A stretch of DNA of 64,000 bases from Setaria digitata (lineage: Eukaryota; Nematoda; Chromadorea; Rhabditida; Setariidae): NCBI GenBank assembly GCA_003640385.1, contig RCAB01000072.1:124001-188000 (forward strand). The letters are read 5' to 3'. This document shows, in pieces, positions 11,201 through 22,540 of this stretch. A program made the position numbers and the translations under genes. The notes beneath the pieces were generated by a model. That model did no database searches and had not been told where the DNA came from. It was given only the letters and a program-made list of their open reading frames with translations. How positions within the stretch are numbered: the stretch's first letter is position 1; the number at the start of each line of letters is the position of its first letter.

Positions 11201-14200
11201 CGAAAGATGTTTGTATTTGAAAGCGATCTCATCTGCTAATTATATGGAAGAATTTTCGGTTCATAACTGTGCATGAATAACAAGTTTTCTTTTTATTTCC
11301 CATTTTCTGGTCAATTATAACTTTTAATGTTATCGATTGTTTACTAAACAGCAAAATGAATACTTAGCAATTTTGGAAAAGGAACGTTGGAGAAAGAGAT
11401 AGACTACAGCCAGCATGTTAAAACTAGGATTGAACTTGAAATAATCATAAAGACTTCGAAATAATGCGAAAATACATGTGTGATAATACGAAAGCATCCA
11501 AGCAGAAAAGTTAATTTGTTGAAAATTTATTTCGACTTTATCAAATGAACTTGCCTGTAAAATAAATAAATGCATAAAATCCAATGATTCAGCAGAAATA
11601 AACAGCGAAAAAAGTAAAAATAAAAATGAAAGAATTTGGACGGGTAGCACAAAAGCACTATTTGATGGAAAATACGAATTGAAAAGAAAATTTAAGATGT
11701 TGAGAAGACTAATTTATATAATATGAATTCCATTGAACTTTAATGTCTTCATGAAGTAAGGGACAGCTCATTCTTGAGAAATGAAGCCGAACCGGTTTTT
11801 CAGGTCCAGAAGTCAGATTTGGTGGTCAATTTTCAAGTTTTATCCTTTTTTAAAATACCACATGTAATAAGAATTCGGTTAACAATTTCTAGAGGACGAC
11901 ACACTTCTATAGTATACTTCACAAGTTTCAGCGAAAATTCTTTTTTCAAATATTTAATTTCAAAGTATTTTTCATATAACAGCATACGAGGGCGTTTTTA
12001 TATTGTTTCTTGCCATAGGCTCTGAAAATAATTAGTATTCTATTCCGGAACTAAAAAAACTTTTAAAAAAAAGTAGCAAAGTAGCATTTATTAACTGTTG
12101 CCACCAAGAGAGCTATCATTCATTTGAAAAATTGTTTAGTGGCCGACTGATTTGTAATAATATATGCAACTCTTAAACACCTTCAGGCTCAAAATATAAT
12201 CAGTTTTGATTGAACTTAAATATTTTGAAAAAAGCAGACCGCCTAAAATTTTAGCACCATTAGGATTTAGTCTAATGCAGAAATGTGAAAGTGAAATTGG
12301 ATTTTAAAATGAAATATTTCAGAAGTAGAAAGACAAAAAAGAAATCGATCAGCTTGTTTGATGTAGCGAAGACAAGATGGATTGATTGGTGCTTACAGAA
12401 GTAATAACATTATGTTTCTTTCACTCCCACAGAATCTATTTTACAGGGAATTTCAAACAAAAATTGCAAATTATCTACGAAAAGTAATAAAAACAGTAGC
12501 TGCTTCACTTGGTCAGGTATTGTGTTCATTCGTCTCACACGTTTCTCCGGATTCTTTCTAATAATTCTGTTGGGTAGCAGAATCAGTCCAGTCTTCCATA
12601 TGCTCATCACTCCATACTCTCGAGAAAACAAGGCTTGTGTATCTTGAAAAATGTAATCTGAGCTCGCTGAACGGCTTCTTGCAGCAGTTTGTGCTTTTTA
12701 TTTAGGCAATATCTATTCTATTGTAAGCGTCTGATTTTCATATTGTCATCGGGAATTAAAAACAAATTATAACATAAATTTTCCATTCCACTGGAAACTT
12801 GCAAAATCTCTGAACAACAATATAATAATATCTGGTCCTTGTCTCTCCAAATATCTAAATATCAAGATAAATCACAGATTTAAATGCGAAAGGAAAACAC
12901 GGAGTTACTTTAAAATGAACCGAAATAACTAACTTGTATGATCGGTAGAGCCAAAAGACAACTGTTGCGTCTGTTCCATTTTGAGATTCAAATTTTTGAT
13001 TTTTAAACTTACACAATGAAAACAATGTGGGGATAAAAGAACTTTTTTTGTTTGAGAACTTGTTCGCAATGAAAGACAGTTCTTTATGTCCCAAGGACAC
13101 GACCGATCTTCACATCTTGTTTGTGATATTGCGAGACTATCTTAACACGATAATGTTATCATTATCACCTTAACAGTTAGTTGTCATATGTTTTGCATTA
13201 GCACTATTATCATTTCTTTCATCAATTTTTTCACCAAAACTTATTATAGAATGACCATTAAATTGAAGTTTTTGAAATAGATTTCATTTCCTTTATATTT
13301 AATCAAAAACTTTGGTAAGTATTCAGTGAATGTTTAATTGCTTAGAGACGGCTTCTTAAATACAGTAACCACTATTCTCCTGCTATTATGAAGCGATGGG
13401 ATACCGATAACATTTAAATTCTGAAGATTATTTTAATTGGATACAGTGAAATTCTTCAAAAAAAAATTCTTGAGATAAAAGAACTTGCTTTATTAATTTC
13501 TTTTGCTGTGTATAATTTAAATTTTCAATACTTTTCCGATTGCAGCAGCAATAATACATTTCAAATATACAGAAAATTTAGATTTTTGGATTAGGCGTTA
13601 TATTTAAGCAACCTATAATTGTTATAGTTTGAAATTTTGGAGGATTTCTGCAAGAACTGAAAAAATGATGGACGACTGGAATGATATGTAAAAGAAGACA
13701 TGCAGTGTGCTTTTCTAACTTTTGGTTAAATTTCAATAACATTTAATGAATTTGATTTCGATAATTAGCAAACAATTTCTATTAAATTTTGATTATGTCA
13801 TAAAAATATTATTTTGATATGAATAATGGTAATTTAATGTTCTGCCAACTTCAAACGAGTACTGAATTTGCACACTAATCTGCTCTTCTAGTATCTTAAA
13901 AAACCTTTAAAAATCCAAGAGGAGAAATGAATTTAAATTATTATTTGATTCCGAATTTCAGATTGCATAAACATTGCTGCAAATGACAATTTAATTAGGA
14001 CGACCAATGAAGAAAAATTGTTATCTTAAACTTTCTGATCTGAAAACATAGAAAGCATTTACATGTCGGAGGATGTATGCAAATTTGTAATTGCTGACTA
14101 TAATAGTTGTTATGTTTAATGACCAAATGGATTCGAGGCTAAAGTTCTATAAAACCTTCGTCTCAAGGTGGGAGGAGAAAGATGATGAGGAAGAAGGAGA

Positions 14201-14565
14201 ATACTAAAAACTTGAAATGGCTTCCTTGATGGAAATTACGATTTTTCGGAACCTGATGTCTTTTGTTCCCTTTCCTGCTGATTTCTTCCAGTCCTCTCTT
14301 ATCCTCCCAAAATCAGACCGTAAAATAGGCTCGTAAATTTCGCATAGTTATAGTTTTAGAAGAAAAGGTTCTTTAAGTAGCTCAAGGGCGGGGTTCTCCA
14401 TTATCGCTATGCAAATTTATAGCCCTCATTTAAGCCTCGCGAAGCAACTTCATTCTCATTGCGTGAACCCTAGGCCAGTTTCACTATCGATAACGATGAC
14501 CCCTCGGTAGGATATCCTAATCAAGTGCTAATACCTTTTAATTCGCCATACCATTCCCAGCAAAG
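8246..14565. other. long intergenic stretch, no supported gene
   Basis: About 6.3 kb without a defensible coding exon on either strand. It holds the AT-rich repeat described separately and a poly-A tract near 10801. It should contain the promoter of the Wnt gene starting at 14566. Confidence 0.55.
8572..8830. repeat. AT-rich low-complexity region, TAA/TTA-like
   Basis: About 260 bases are built almost only of interspersed TAAT, AATAAT, TTATTA and ATTATAATT words, partly self-complementary. This reads as degenerate trinucleotide repeat with foldback potential. Confidence 0.8.
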
Positions 14566-17500
14566 ATGAATATTCCATTAGCCGGATCGTCTCACATGTT
14601 GTCAGTTATATTAGTTTTAATGATTGGTAACTACAATCGATGTACTTCTATTAAATGGTTGTAAGTTTGCATTTTTTTGCTTCTTTTTTTACGCTTAAAT
14701 TACGGCATTTTTCGTACGATCAGTGCTGTCAGTTTATTAATTTCTAGAAATTTTTACTTATGGTTTGGATCAAGCGACCTTAATTTTTGTTTCTAATTAC
14801 ATGGAAAAGTAATTCACTTTATTTTCAAGAATTGTTTGCTCCTCGAAGATATATCAACACTGCTATATAATGGATTACCTAATAAAAAGTATTTGAGTTT
14901 AAAATTAGGGATCAATCAAATCTGAAACAATTTGTACTCAAAAATGAAAAAAATTAATTTGATTTACAATTTTTCTCGTTTCATAAGGAACAGTAGCATG
15001 ACTGTAATGAAATTTTACAACAACTTAATATCGCCAAAGATGATTTTATATTAATTCAATTACATAAATTCTTTATAACATAAATAGCTGGACCAAAATT
15101 AATCAGTGGTGAATTTCCTTTTTTTTTTTGCTGTACAAATAAACGCTACTGTATTTCAAAAACCTATTAAAGTTTCAAAACATGAAAAGGAAGTGTATGT
15201 GCCCAGCGATGTCGTTGTAATTTGACAGCCTTGACATTACTTTGAATTATCACCTTGGGATGTGTGCTAAATTTAAACGTTATGGATTCCGTTTTCTACG
15301 ATTAATTTGGGAATATATATGTTGTGAAACGACTTCTTTTTCAAATACATCAGTGTCATTTGGTTAACTATAAATGCGAAGAGAAAAAAAATGAAAAAAT
15401 TAAATGTTTCTGCGTAACCTGAAAAGTTTATAGTTTAATTAAATTGGAGAAATTGCATCGCTGAACTGGGGTAGTTGCTAGCCAGCCTTTTATTGCAGAT
15501 CATTACACACTATAACAAACACATGGACAGAACCAAAACACTGTCCCAAGAATCAGAATCTGCGTAAGAATTATGGATTGGTTGCCTATCAAGTAAGTAA
15601 ACCTAAACTTTACCTACTAATTCCGATAATGCCAGCAGGAATGAACTCAGTAGCAACTACAGTAATGATCCTTTACTTTTGATCAGTGAACTTCTCGAAT
15701 CTGATGGAGTAACAATCAGTATGATGCATATTCGAATCCAACTACGTTATTCGTGTAAGCCTTGACTAACTCAAATATAACTTTATGTAACAGACTCTTT
15801 GTCAGGCTCGTATGTGCCGTCGAATATCCGACCTTATGCCCGTAATCATTCGAGCTTCTCAAACAACGGTAGCCACCTGCCAAAAGGTGTTCGCCGATCG
15901 CCGTTGGAACTGCTCATCTGTGCTTCGAGCGCCACGATACAAATCTGATCTTACAAAAGTTAAGCGAATAAACATTTAATTTTTAATCCTTGAATGCTAC
16001 ATGTAAAACAGAATTACTATATATGCATGGAGTGAGTCTCTTCCTAAATGTGGCTTGTGGATTTCATGAGACTAAGTGACATTCTTGTCTTCACTCATCT
16101 ATTGAAGTCTTTCCGTTGTACTTTTGTTGCACATCATTTTAGGAAGTTAAAGTTGTGAGCAAGTCCCCCGAATAATGTATCAAGAGGGATTCTCGGTCTT
16201 TGTAGCTAAAAATCTTTTCAGGTACAAAAGAGCAAGCGTTTGTGTATGCCCTCTCGTCTGCAGCACTCACTCATCACGTGGCCAAGGCCTGTGTTTCTGG
16301 CGATTTACCCTATTGCCCTTGTGGCCTGAATTCCCCCACTGCTTCTGCCGATGCCTCCTACAAGGTGAATGCTTTGTTTTTCTGTTTCTTTTTAGCAGAA
16401 CTCAAGAAATTCTATTCGAGAATCCTCAGAAAGAGACATTTTATTCTGATGCCACTGTTAGTTTCAGTGGAAAGGATGCAGCGACAATGTGTTGTACGGA
16501 CAAAGAGTAAGCCGTGAATGGGCAGATGCTTCGTGGCGTAAGAAATGGCGTCTCGGTAATCTAACGGCTGCAAGCAGGCGAGATCATCGGGTAACTTTCT
16601 GGAAAAGTTAGAAGTTAAGCTAAGTAATGAAACTGAAGACTTATTGCCACTGTTGTATTTACTTTGCCGTGTGCCAAGTCTGGATTCAGTTATGGATAGC
16701 AGGACAATATGCATTGTCTGCTTTGCTCCCAAAGTACTGGGTATGATGCCGGATCATTTCTGCAGGAGTTGCTCGATGATTGGGCTTATATCAATATAGA
16801 GTTCTCAGAACGCAAATCAGTGGCTGATCTTCCACCAAGAGCACGAATGAATGAACATAATAATGAAGTCGGTCGTCAGGTAGTTGTTTTTATCAGCAAG
16901 TGATAATTGTTTTGTGATAACTCACCATAATTTGCATTCACATTGATACAGCGCACCTCATTAGTTCTTTCAGTTCCATTTCGGTTAGTATCTCAGATTC
17001 AGTACTTTGGACGAACTTCATGTATGTTTTAAAAAAATCATAAGAGATATAGATTAAATGGATTAGCATAGGATTATATTTTTAACCGTACTGAAGAACG
17101 TTGTTGTGGTGTACTGTAGCACATAACTACTATGTTTGAAATTTGTTTCTTGTGGACGGTTGAAGTGAAAAAGAAGTTTTTTTATCCTTTTTTGGACAGA
17201 TATTGCAGCCAATTCCATTAAATAAAGACTTCTTGAGGTGACACAAGAAAGTCTGTACCGGAAATGCAAATGTCACGGCGTGTCGAGCAGCTGTAACGTA
17301 AGAACATGCTGGAACACCTTGCCGGATGTTCATGAAATAGCTCTGAAGTTTGTCGCTTATGTTATTCATTCTACCTTACACTCAACATGCGTCCTCAGAG
17401 AATGTTAATCTGAAATTTTTTGAGTACCCACAGTTCCTACTTATATGCAAAGTTTGAGAAGAAAATCCTATGTTAAGGTTGCGGGAACGCTATGCGGAAG

Positions 17501-18625
17501 CATCATCTCTACCTGAATTGCTAGCTCAGTCTGGATACGCTGATAAGGCTATGCGTGGTGAATTGTCAAAACAACATTTGGTAATGAAAACATTTTCTGA
17601 TCAGGATCTTCTAAAACAAGTGGTTGAGTTAGCATAACGAGCAACACTGTTCATATGTCACTTTCTCCATCGTTAAACTGAGTTTCAAACTGCTTCATTT
17701 CTTTCCCGTTCTCATCTTCACAAAACTTGGCCAGGTTCTTTAACCGAAGAATACTACATTTGGATTGCTCCTAGCACTGATTGCTATTATTAATAATTAG
17801 TTGTTATTACATTATTAGTTGCCATCACTACCATCAAACATCTTAAGGCATAGAAAATGTCTTGGTTGGAATTTTGGATCTTAGTCTGAAGGCTGATATC
17901 TTGACAGGACAAGAAGAAAACTAGGTAGTGAAGAAAGGAGTGATAAATCATATGTCGCTTGAGCAACCGCTATTTCAGTCTTGTGGTTCTAAGTCTCATT
18001 CTAAGACAGTGCTGCTCCCCTTCATCCTTGCTTATAATTTCTATTAAAACATTAGCAAGATGGTCCAAAAAGCCTCGAGGAGATTCACAAGATCTGAAAA
18101 CTCCTCAGTTCCGAATTTCAGGTTTACTTACGGAATTCACCGGATTACTGTGTGGAGGATAGTAGAACAGGTTCTTACGGAACGATGATGAGGTTTATCG
18201 CTTTACACTGTTTTATATTTTAGGCCATTCTAGAAAATTGTAAGGGGGCATAGCTCAGTGGCAGAGCATTCGACTGCAGATCGAGAGGTCCCCGGTTCAA
18301 ATCCGGGTGCTCCCTGCCTTTTCTAACCGTGGGAAACTAGCAGTTTTTGCATGGAGGACACTTCCTTGACCCTTATACCTCTTTTTGTCACCGCTTACCA
18401 TTTCCATAGCTGCTGTAATGTATAGATTGAATCTTTTCTTGGTTTTACAGAGAATGCAATGTGACATCATCGGCTGCAAACGGTTGCAGCAGTTTGTGTT
18501 GTGGACGTGGATACCACACGAGACAGATGTTCGTTGAGGAGCAATGTCAGTGCAAATATGTCCATTGCTGTTATGTGAAGTGTAAAACATGCAAATATCT
18601 TGTTGACAAGCATTATTGTAAATAA
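14566..18625 (+). CDS. Wnt family secreted ligand
   Basis: Exons 14566-14660, 15499-15592, 15794-15958, 16233-16364 (or from 16222), 16468-16590, 16766-16879, 17238-17347, 17478-17580, 18122-18192 and 18451-18625 give about 394 residues. It opens with a hydrophobic signal ([11 protein letters not shown]). Wnt hallmarks follow in order: [65 protein letters not shown] (with the acylated serine), [11 protein letters not shown] and the terminal [11 protein letters not shown] plus [11 protein letters not shown]. It is a secreted lipid-modified ligand for Frizzled receptors. About 40 residues sit between [17 protein letters not shown] and HNNEVGR, more than most Wnts have. The exon 3 to 4 junction does not keep both GT-AG and the conserved GTKE. 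I cannot assign it to a particular C. elegans Wnt. Confidence 0.92.
18244..18315 (+). tRNA. tRNA-Cys (anticodon GCA)
   Basis: A 72-base cloverleaf: acceptor stem GGGGGCA with TGCTCCC (one G-U), A-box TAGCTCAGTGGC, anticodon stem TTCGA/TCGAG around loop CTGCAGA (anticodon GCA), B-box GGTTCAAATCC and discriminator T. There is no intron and no encoded CCA. It lies inside the last intron of the Wnt gene in the same orientation. A Pol III internal promoter is intact. Confidence 0.95.
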
Positions 18626-18626
18626 A
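18621..18626 (+). terminator. poly(A) signal of the Wnt gene
   Basis: AATAAA overlaps the Wnt stop codon. If used, the 3' UTR is only about 15-30 bases long, which is short even for a nematode. Confidence 0.5.
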
Positions 18627-18687
18627 TGCCGTCTGGAACTGTCAGTCACAAAATCAAGAAAACGTACCAATCATTATAGATATCATT

Positions 18688-18693
18688 TTTATT
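18688..18693 (-). terminator. poly(A) signal of the SF3B6 gene
   Basis: AATAAA on the minus strand, 55 bases after the SF3B6 stop. It faces the Wnt signal about 60 bases away, so the two transcripts nearly meet. Confidence 0.6.
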
Positions 18694-18747
18694 AAACGGG
18701 TAAAACAATTGTAAGAAAACATTGCATAAAGTGACAGAAACGAACAG

Positions 18748-19586
18748 TTATCTTCGAGGTGTGGGTGTGTAGCCCAACTTATCTTTCTTTTCTTTTTCCA
18801 AATCACCGCCCAGGTTATATCGTTCCTTGATTTCTTCAAGTCTCTCTTTGGCTTTATCCGTGTCCATTCTTCGGTAGGCCTTTGTTGCCTATATAACAAA
18901 ATTTAACAGTAGCATACGTATAATCCTACTTATTAGGGTTTAAAAATAAATCAGAGTCTCCTAATCAAGGTTTATGGAGCAGTTCCAAACATGTATATTC
19001 TTTATTTTCTCTGCATTAAAAACAGAAAACAAAACTGTACATACCTGATAATAGAGTACGACGAGATATCGATTAGATACATTAAAGCCGGATAAATGTT
19101 CACACGCATTTTTGGCATCAAAAATATCCTCGTAAACTACAAATGCTGTTCCACGTGTTTCAGCTGTATTACCCCTGCAGATATAAAATTATGATACGAC
19201 GGAAGGAAATGAAAATATACACAAATCCGTAGTGGTCTAGAGGCCTTTGACAGACGTAAAGTATAACTTGCAGATTAGTAGCTCTCAGCTTTGCAAGCAT
19301 ACATCACCTAAGTGCCGTTACATCCACACCAAATGAGCATAACATGTGAAAGAGACAGGAAAACACCATGATAGTGTGTGTATGGTAATATAGAACTGGA
19401 AATATGCCATAATAATAAATGAAAGAAGCGACAAACATACACTCGAATTTGACGAACTGCCCCAAACTTTCCAAAAATATCGTACATTTCCTCACTGGTA
19501 ATTTTGTATGGTAAATTTTTAACATAGAGAATTCGGTTCACTTCGGGTGGTAACTTCTGATTTCGTCCCCGATTAGCTAATGCCAT
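18748..19586 (-). CDS. SF3B6: SF3B6 (SF3b p14) spliceosomal RRM protein
   Basis: Exons 19586-19441, 19174-19045 and 18888-18748 join in phase 2 then 0 and give 138 residues (human protein 125). One RRM fills most of it: RNP2 ILYVKNLPY at about 19-27 and RNP1 [10 protein letters not shown] at about 56-65. These are followed by the family signature [11 protein letters not shown] and a charged C-terminal helix ([11 protein letters not shown]). It is a component of the U2 snRNP SF3b complex that contacts the branch-point adenosine, with SF3B1 as partner, in the nucleus. The N-terminus MALANRGRN precedes [11 protein letters not shown] as in other animals. It lies downstream of SUB1/PC4 on the same strand and converges with the Wnt gene. 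Confidence 0.96.
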
Positions 19587-19600
19587 AATTCTGTTTAAAC

Positions 19601-19608
19601 CCTGAAAG
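19601..19608 (-). promoter_or_regulatory. probable trans-splice acceptor of SF3B6
   Basis: On the minus strand TTTTTCTTTCAG is followed by only about 15 bases before the SF3B6 ATG. A strong acceptor with no upstream exon that close to the start is typical for spliced-leader addition. Confidence 0.55.
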
Positions 19609-19799
19609 AAAAACCTTTTAATAACAGACTACAAAATGTGATTTTTAAATACCACGTATTCTAAATCATCAGAAAAGCCGCAGTCCATTAAACATATGCT
19701 CTATGATAAGTGGAGGAGCATTTTCTACTAAACTAACCTTTCCTGTACTATTTCCAGTGCTACACAGTCCCCCCTATAAACAAACCTTCGCCTGAGAAA

Positions 19800-19825
19800 T
19801 CCTCGTCATCTAAAAGACCTGGCAA
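19800..19825. repeat. 26-base direct repeat, copy 1
   Basis: TCCTCGTCATCTAAAAGACC followed by TGGCAA is found here and again at 20399-20424, 599 bases away, without a mismatch. Confidence 0.85.
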
Positions 19826-20398
19826 CTTGTCCACTTTTTACAGGTCCAGGGCAAAGTTGCCAAAGCAGGACACCTCTCGACACAACTTGTCTTCGTGCTT
19901 GTATCTCGCAGCAGCACTTGTTCTTCCATTCCTGATCCTGTCATCTTTATCCTGACTTTCTTGTCACGGTTATAGTGACATTCTGTATGCAATCCCCTAC
20001 TCTCACCCACACAAATCACCCCCAAGCTTCCCACATACCGTCCACCCTAGGTCCTATTCTTCTTTTTCTATCCTGTACGATGAATTTTTGATAGCATATC
20101 ACTTGCAGTAGAGTTCTTTTCCAGAGACTTTATAGCGAGCTCCGTTAGTATATTGCAACACATGTTTTCAATATTATTTCATTTTAAATGAAACATAAAA
20201 CAGTTCCCTGCGACAAATAATACAGGTTCTAAGTGTCACTTATTCAATGATTTCCTCGACTACAGACCAAGACTAAGATAGAATGCTATAGATTCCCAAC
20301 TACCTTCAACATAAGCTATATATATTTGGTTTCCAAAAACATTTTCGAAAATTGCGAAAATTATGGCAGGACACACCTAATATGAACCATATCTAACA

Positions 20399-20424
20399 TC
20401 CTCGTCATCTAAAAGACCTGGCAA
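20399..20424. repeat. 26-base direct repeat, copy 2
   Basis: Exact second copy of the word at 19800-19825. Its last four bases are the first four of the hairpin that follows. Confidence 0.85.
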
Positions 20425-20460
20425 ATGCTTTCATTGGAATAATCCAATGAAAGCATTTGC
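20421..20460. repeat. perfect 18-bp hairpin with a 4-base loop
   Basis: Left arm 20421-20438 (GCAAATGCTTTCATTGGA) is exactly complementary to right arm 20443-20460, loop ATAA. There is no T-rich tail and it is not at a gene end, so it is not a terminator. Confidence 0.92.
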
Positions 20461-20702
20461 GAAAGGGATAAGAGTAACGAACATCAAATAAAAGCTTTAA
20501 AAAACTTGATAACAGTAAAGAATATAAGCACATTAACTATGAAATAATTGCATAACAAGCCACAGCTCTTCTCCCAACAGTATTTAAATAACTTTGTTTA
20601 TTCAATAATGAAATAGAGGAAGCTATACCGAGATCAACAAACAACGAGGTTTTGGAACCAACAATTAAGTACTCTGTCGGGAACAAAGTAAGGCAAAAAT
20701 AA

Positions 20703-22446
20703 TTATACACCGCTAAGTTTTTCGTCTATATCACTCATAATAGCCTTGAACCGTTGATACTGCTCACCCGAAAGACTGATACCCTTTCGTCCTGGCTTCA
20801 GCTCACCACTACCCTGAAAATCTAATTTCGTCTGTAACCGAAAATCTTTTATCGTAGAAATAAGAATAAACAGAATACCTTAGCAATACAACAATTGCTC
20901 AGAGTGATGATAATATCAAAAACATCCAAAAGTTTAGTTTCGACATATCGAAACTTTGTAGAGATTATTTGTAGAAACGAAACCGAAATTTGAAATTCCT
21001 ATTTCCTGAACTCTGAAGCTCAAACTTGCCATTCATTAAAGTCAATTTATTCACTGCTAATGGTACGAAAGTTTGCTTATCGAATCGAGAACAAAGTTTC
21101 AAATTTGTAAATCAATTTTACGTGTTATTCTTTATCTCAGTATGGAAATCACTTCACTTTTTTTCGCTGATAATGCAACATGGATAAAAATTAAAGAATT
21201 TATCTGCTAGGAAGAACCAATGCATGGAATAAACCACGGCCAGACTTACCTTATCCTGATAATATTCGCGAATATCAATCAATGGTTTGCCTTTGAAGGA
21301 TCGAACTGAGACGAAACGCATCTTGCCCAATTCAAACATCTAGAATCAATTTCCATAAAGACGACATAAAAAAATGATGAGAAATTGCATCACTGCCTCT
21401 AGGCTCTTTTACTCTCGTGTCCTAAGAGCAGAAAAGGAAGTTCCAGAACATCCAGAAATTCCATGTTTTAGAAGAGATAATTATTTTTTTTTTCAGATAA
21501 GAAAGGAAATAATCATTTTAGTTTACGGAAGACATATCTTTCACAGGCTTAATTTTAAGGCTCATCCCACTATATAAATCACTCTTCGCTCTTTATATAA
21601 TGCTTTCTACACGCAGATATAGAAAAATGCAGGAAGTTTAGTGAATATAATTTTGGAAAAAAAAAAATAAGAAAATGAGACAATACCTCTTCACCGTCAG
21701 CGTTCCTGAAGCAACCTCCATTAGTTCTACCTTTTTTTATGGGAGTTTTATCGACAACGCTTTCATCCGAACTACTGTCCTGTAGGAGTGAAAATTGTTT
21801 CTGCTGACATTCCCATTAACTGATTACCTCACATATTAATAAAAACAAAAAAAAAACTCAGGTATTAATAAAAAACAACGCATAAGCAAAAAAAAAACAC
21901 CATATGATGGACCGTTTATTAAGTCCTTATGTAATCCACTTAACCAATCCAATTAATTAATCGTCTTTAATTGTACTTGGTCTCTGAGTTCCCTATATAG
22001 TCTCCACTTGATTCTTCTAGCTTAATTCTGACCCACCTCTCTCAAAACTACTTTTTCTTCTGCTTGCATTCGATACTCTCAATTCCATACTTAACTAATT
22101 TAGGTTAATTCCTTGTTAATTTGTCATATAAATCTTGAAGTTAAAAGCTTCATTAACTACATATCAATTTCATTAGAATTTGTATTTGTAACCCACTAAA
22201 GTCTAAAGACCACTAAAATCTAATCCACTAAATGTACATGAAACACCGCCGGGAATGTTTCGAAGAGGAAGATGGAAAAGAAGATTAAACAGCTAGTTCA
22301 CCCTTCTAAGCAAAAACTAGAAAGATAATGAAAGGAATTTTTTAAATTTAAGAGTTAAATGCAAATAATGATACTTCTTTGGGACGTTTTTTCTCCTTCC
22401 TTTGTCCTTTCTTATTATGAGAGATCGAACTGTCGGAGTCAGACAT
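20703..22446 (-). CDS. SUB1: SUB1/PC4 transcriptional coactivator
   Basis: Exons 22446-22375, 21779-21687, 21339-21250 and 20813-20703 all join in phase 0 and give 121 residues. The N-terminal half is Ser/Asp and Lys rich ([22 protein letters not shown]), like the regulatory tail of PC4. The C-terminal half (about 56-121) is the single-stranded-DNA-binding domain: [21 protein letters not shown], then [19 protein letters not shown]. It is a nuclear cofactor that binds ssDNA and supports activator-dependent Pol II transcription. It lies 63 bases below a small ORF on the same strand, and its own acceptor sits 31 bases before the ATG, so operon transcription with SL processing is plausible. Confidence 0.96.
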
Positions 22447-22477
22447 TCCAGCACTTCCAAAAAATATAGTGATGGCA
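22447..22477 (-). promoter_or_regulatory. probable trans-splice leader of SUB1
   Basis: A pyrimidine-rich tract ending TCCGGTCTTGCAG lies directly before 22477, and the SUB1 ATG follows 31 bases later. The preceding ORF stops at 22541. This gives a 63-base gap with a T-rich element, the geometry of a nematode operon junction. Confidence 0.5.
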
Positions 22478-22540
22478 CTGCAAGACCGGAAAAGAGACAA
22501 ATAAGAAGCAAATAGAATGCGTCAACAGTAAGACACAAAC

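Larger units (their letters stand above)
19602..20702. other. spacer between SF3B6 and SUB1
   Basis: About 1.1 kb with no supported gene. It carries a 26-base direct repeat and a perfect hairpin, listed separately. Confidence 0.6.

Noticed and set aside
11330..11650. Minus-strand frame with a signal-like hydrophobic start
   Set aside because: It begins with GTG, has no in-frame ATG ahead of the hydrophobic part, and the rest is AT-rich low-complexity translation.
18062..18162. [17 protein letters not shown] frame before Wnt exon 9, possible extra Wnt sequence
   Set aside because: It is not in frame with [11 protein letters not shown]; joining 17580 directly to 18122 restores HLVYL exactly.
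20421..20460. Hairpin as a transcription terminator or pre-miRNA
   Set aside because: No T-tract, wrong kingdom for a rho-independent site, and the 4-base loop with an 18-bp stem is too short for a pre-miRNA.
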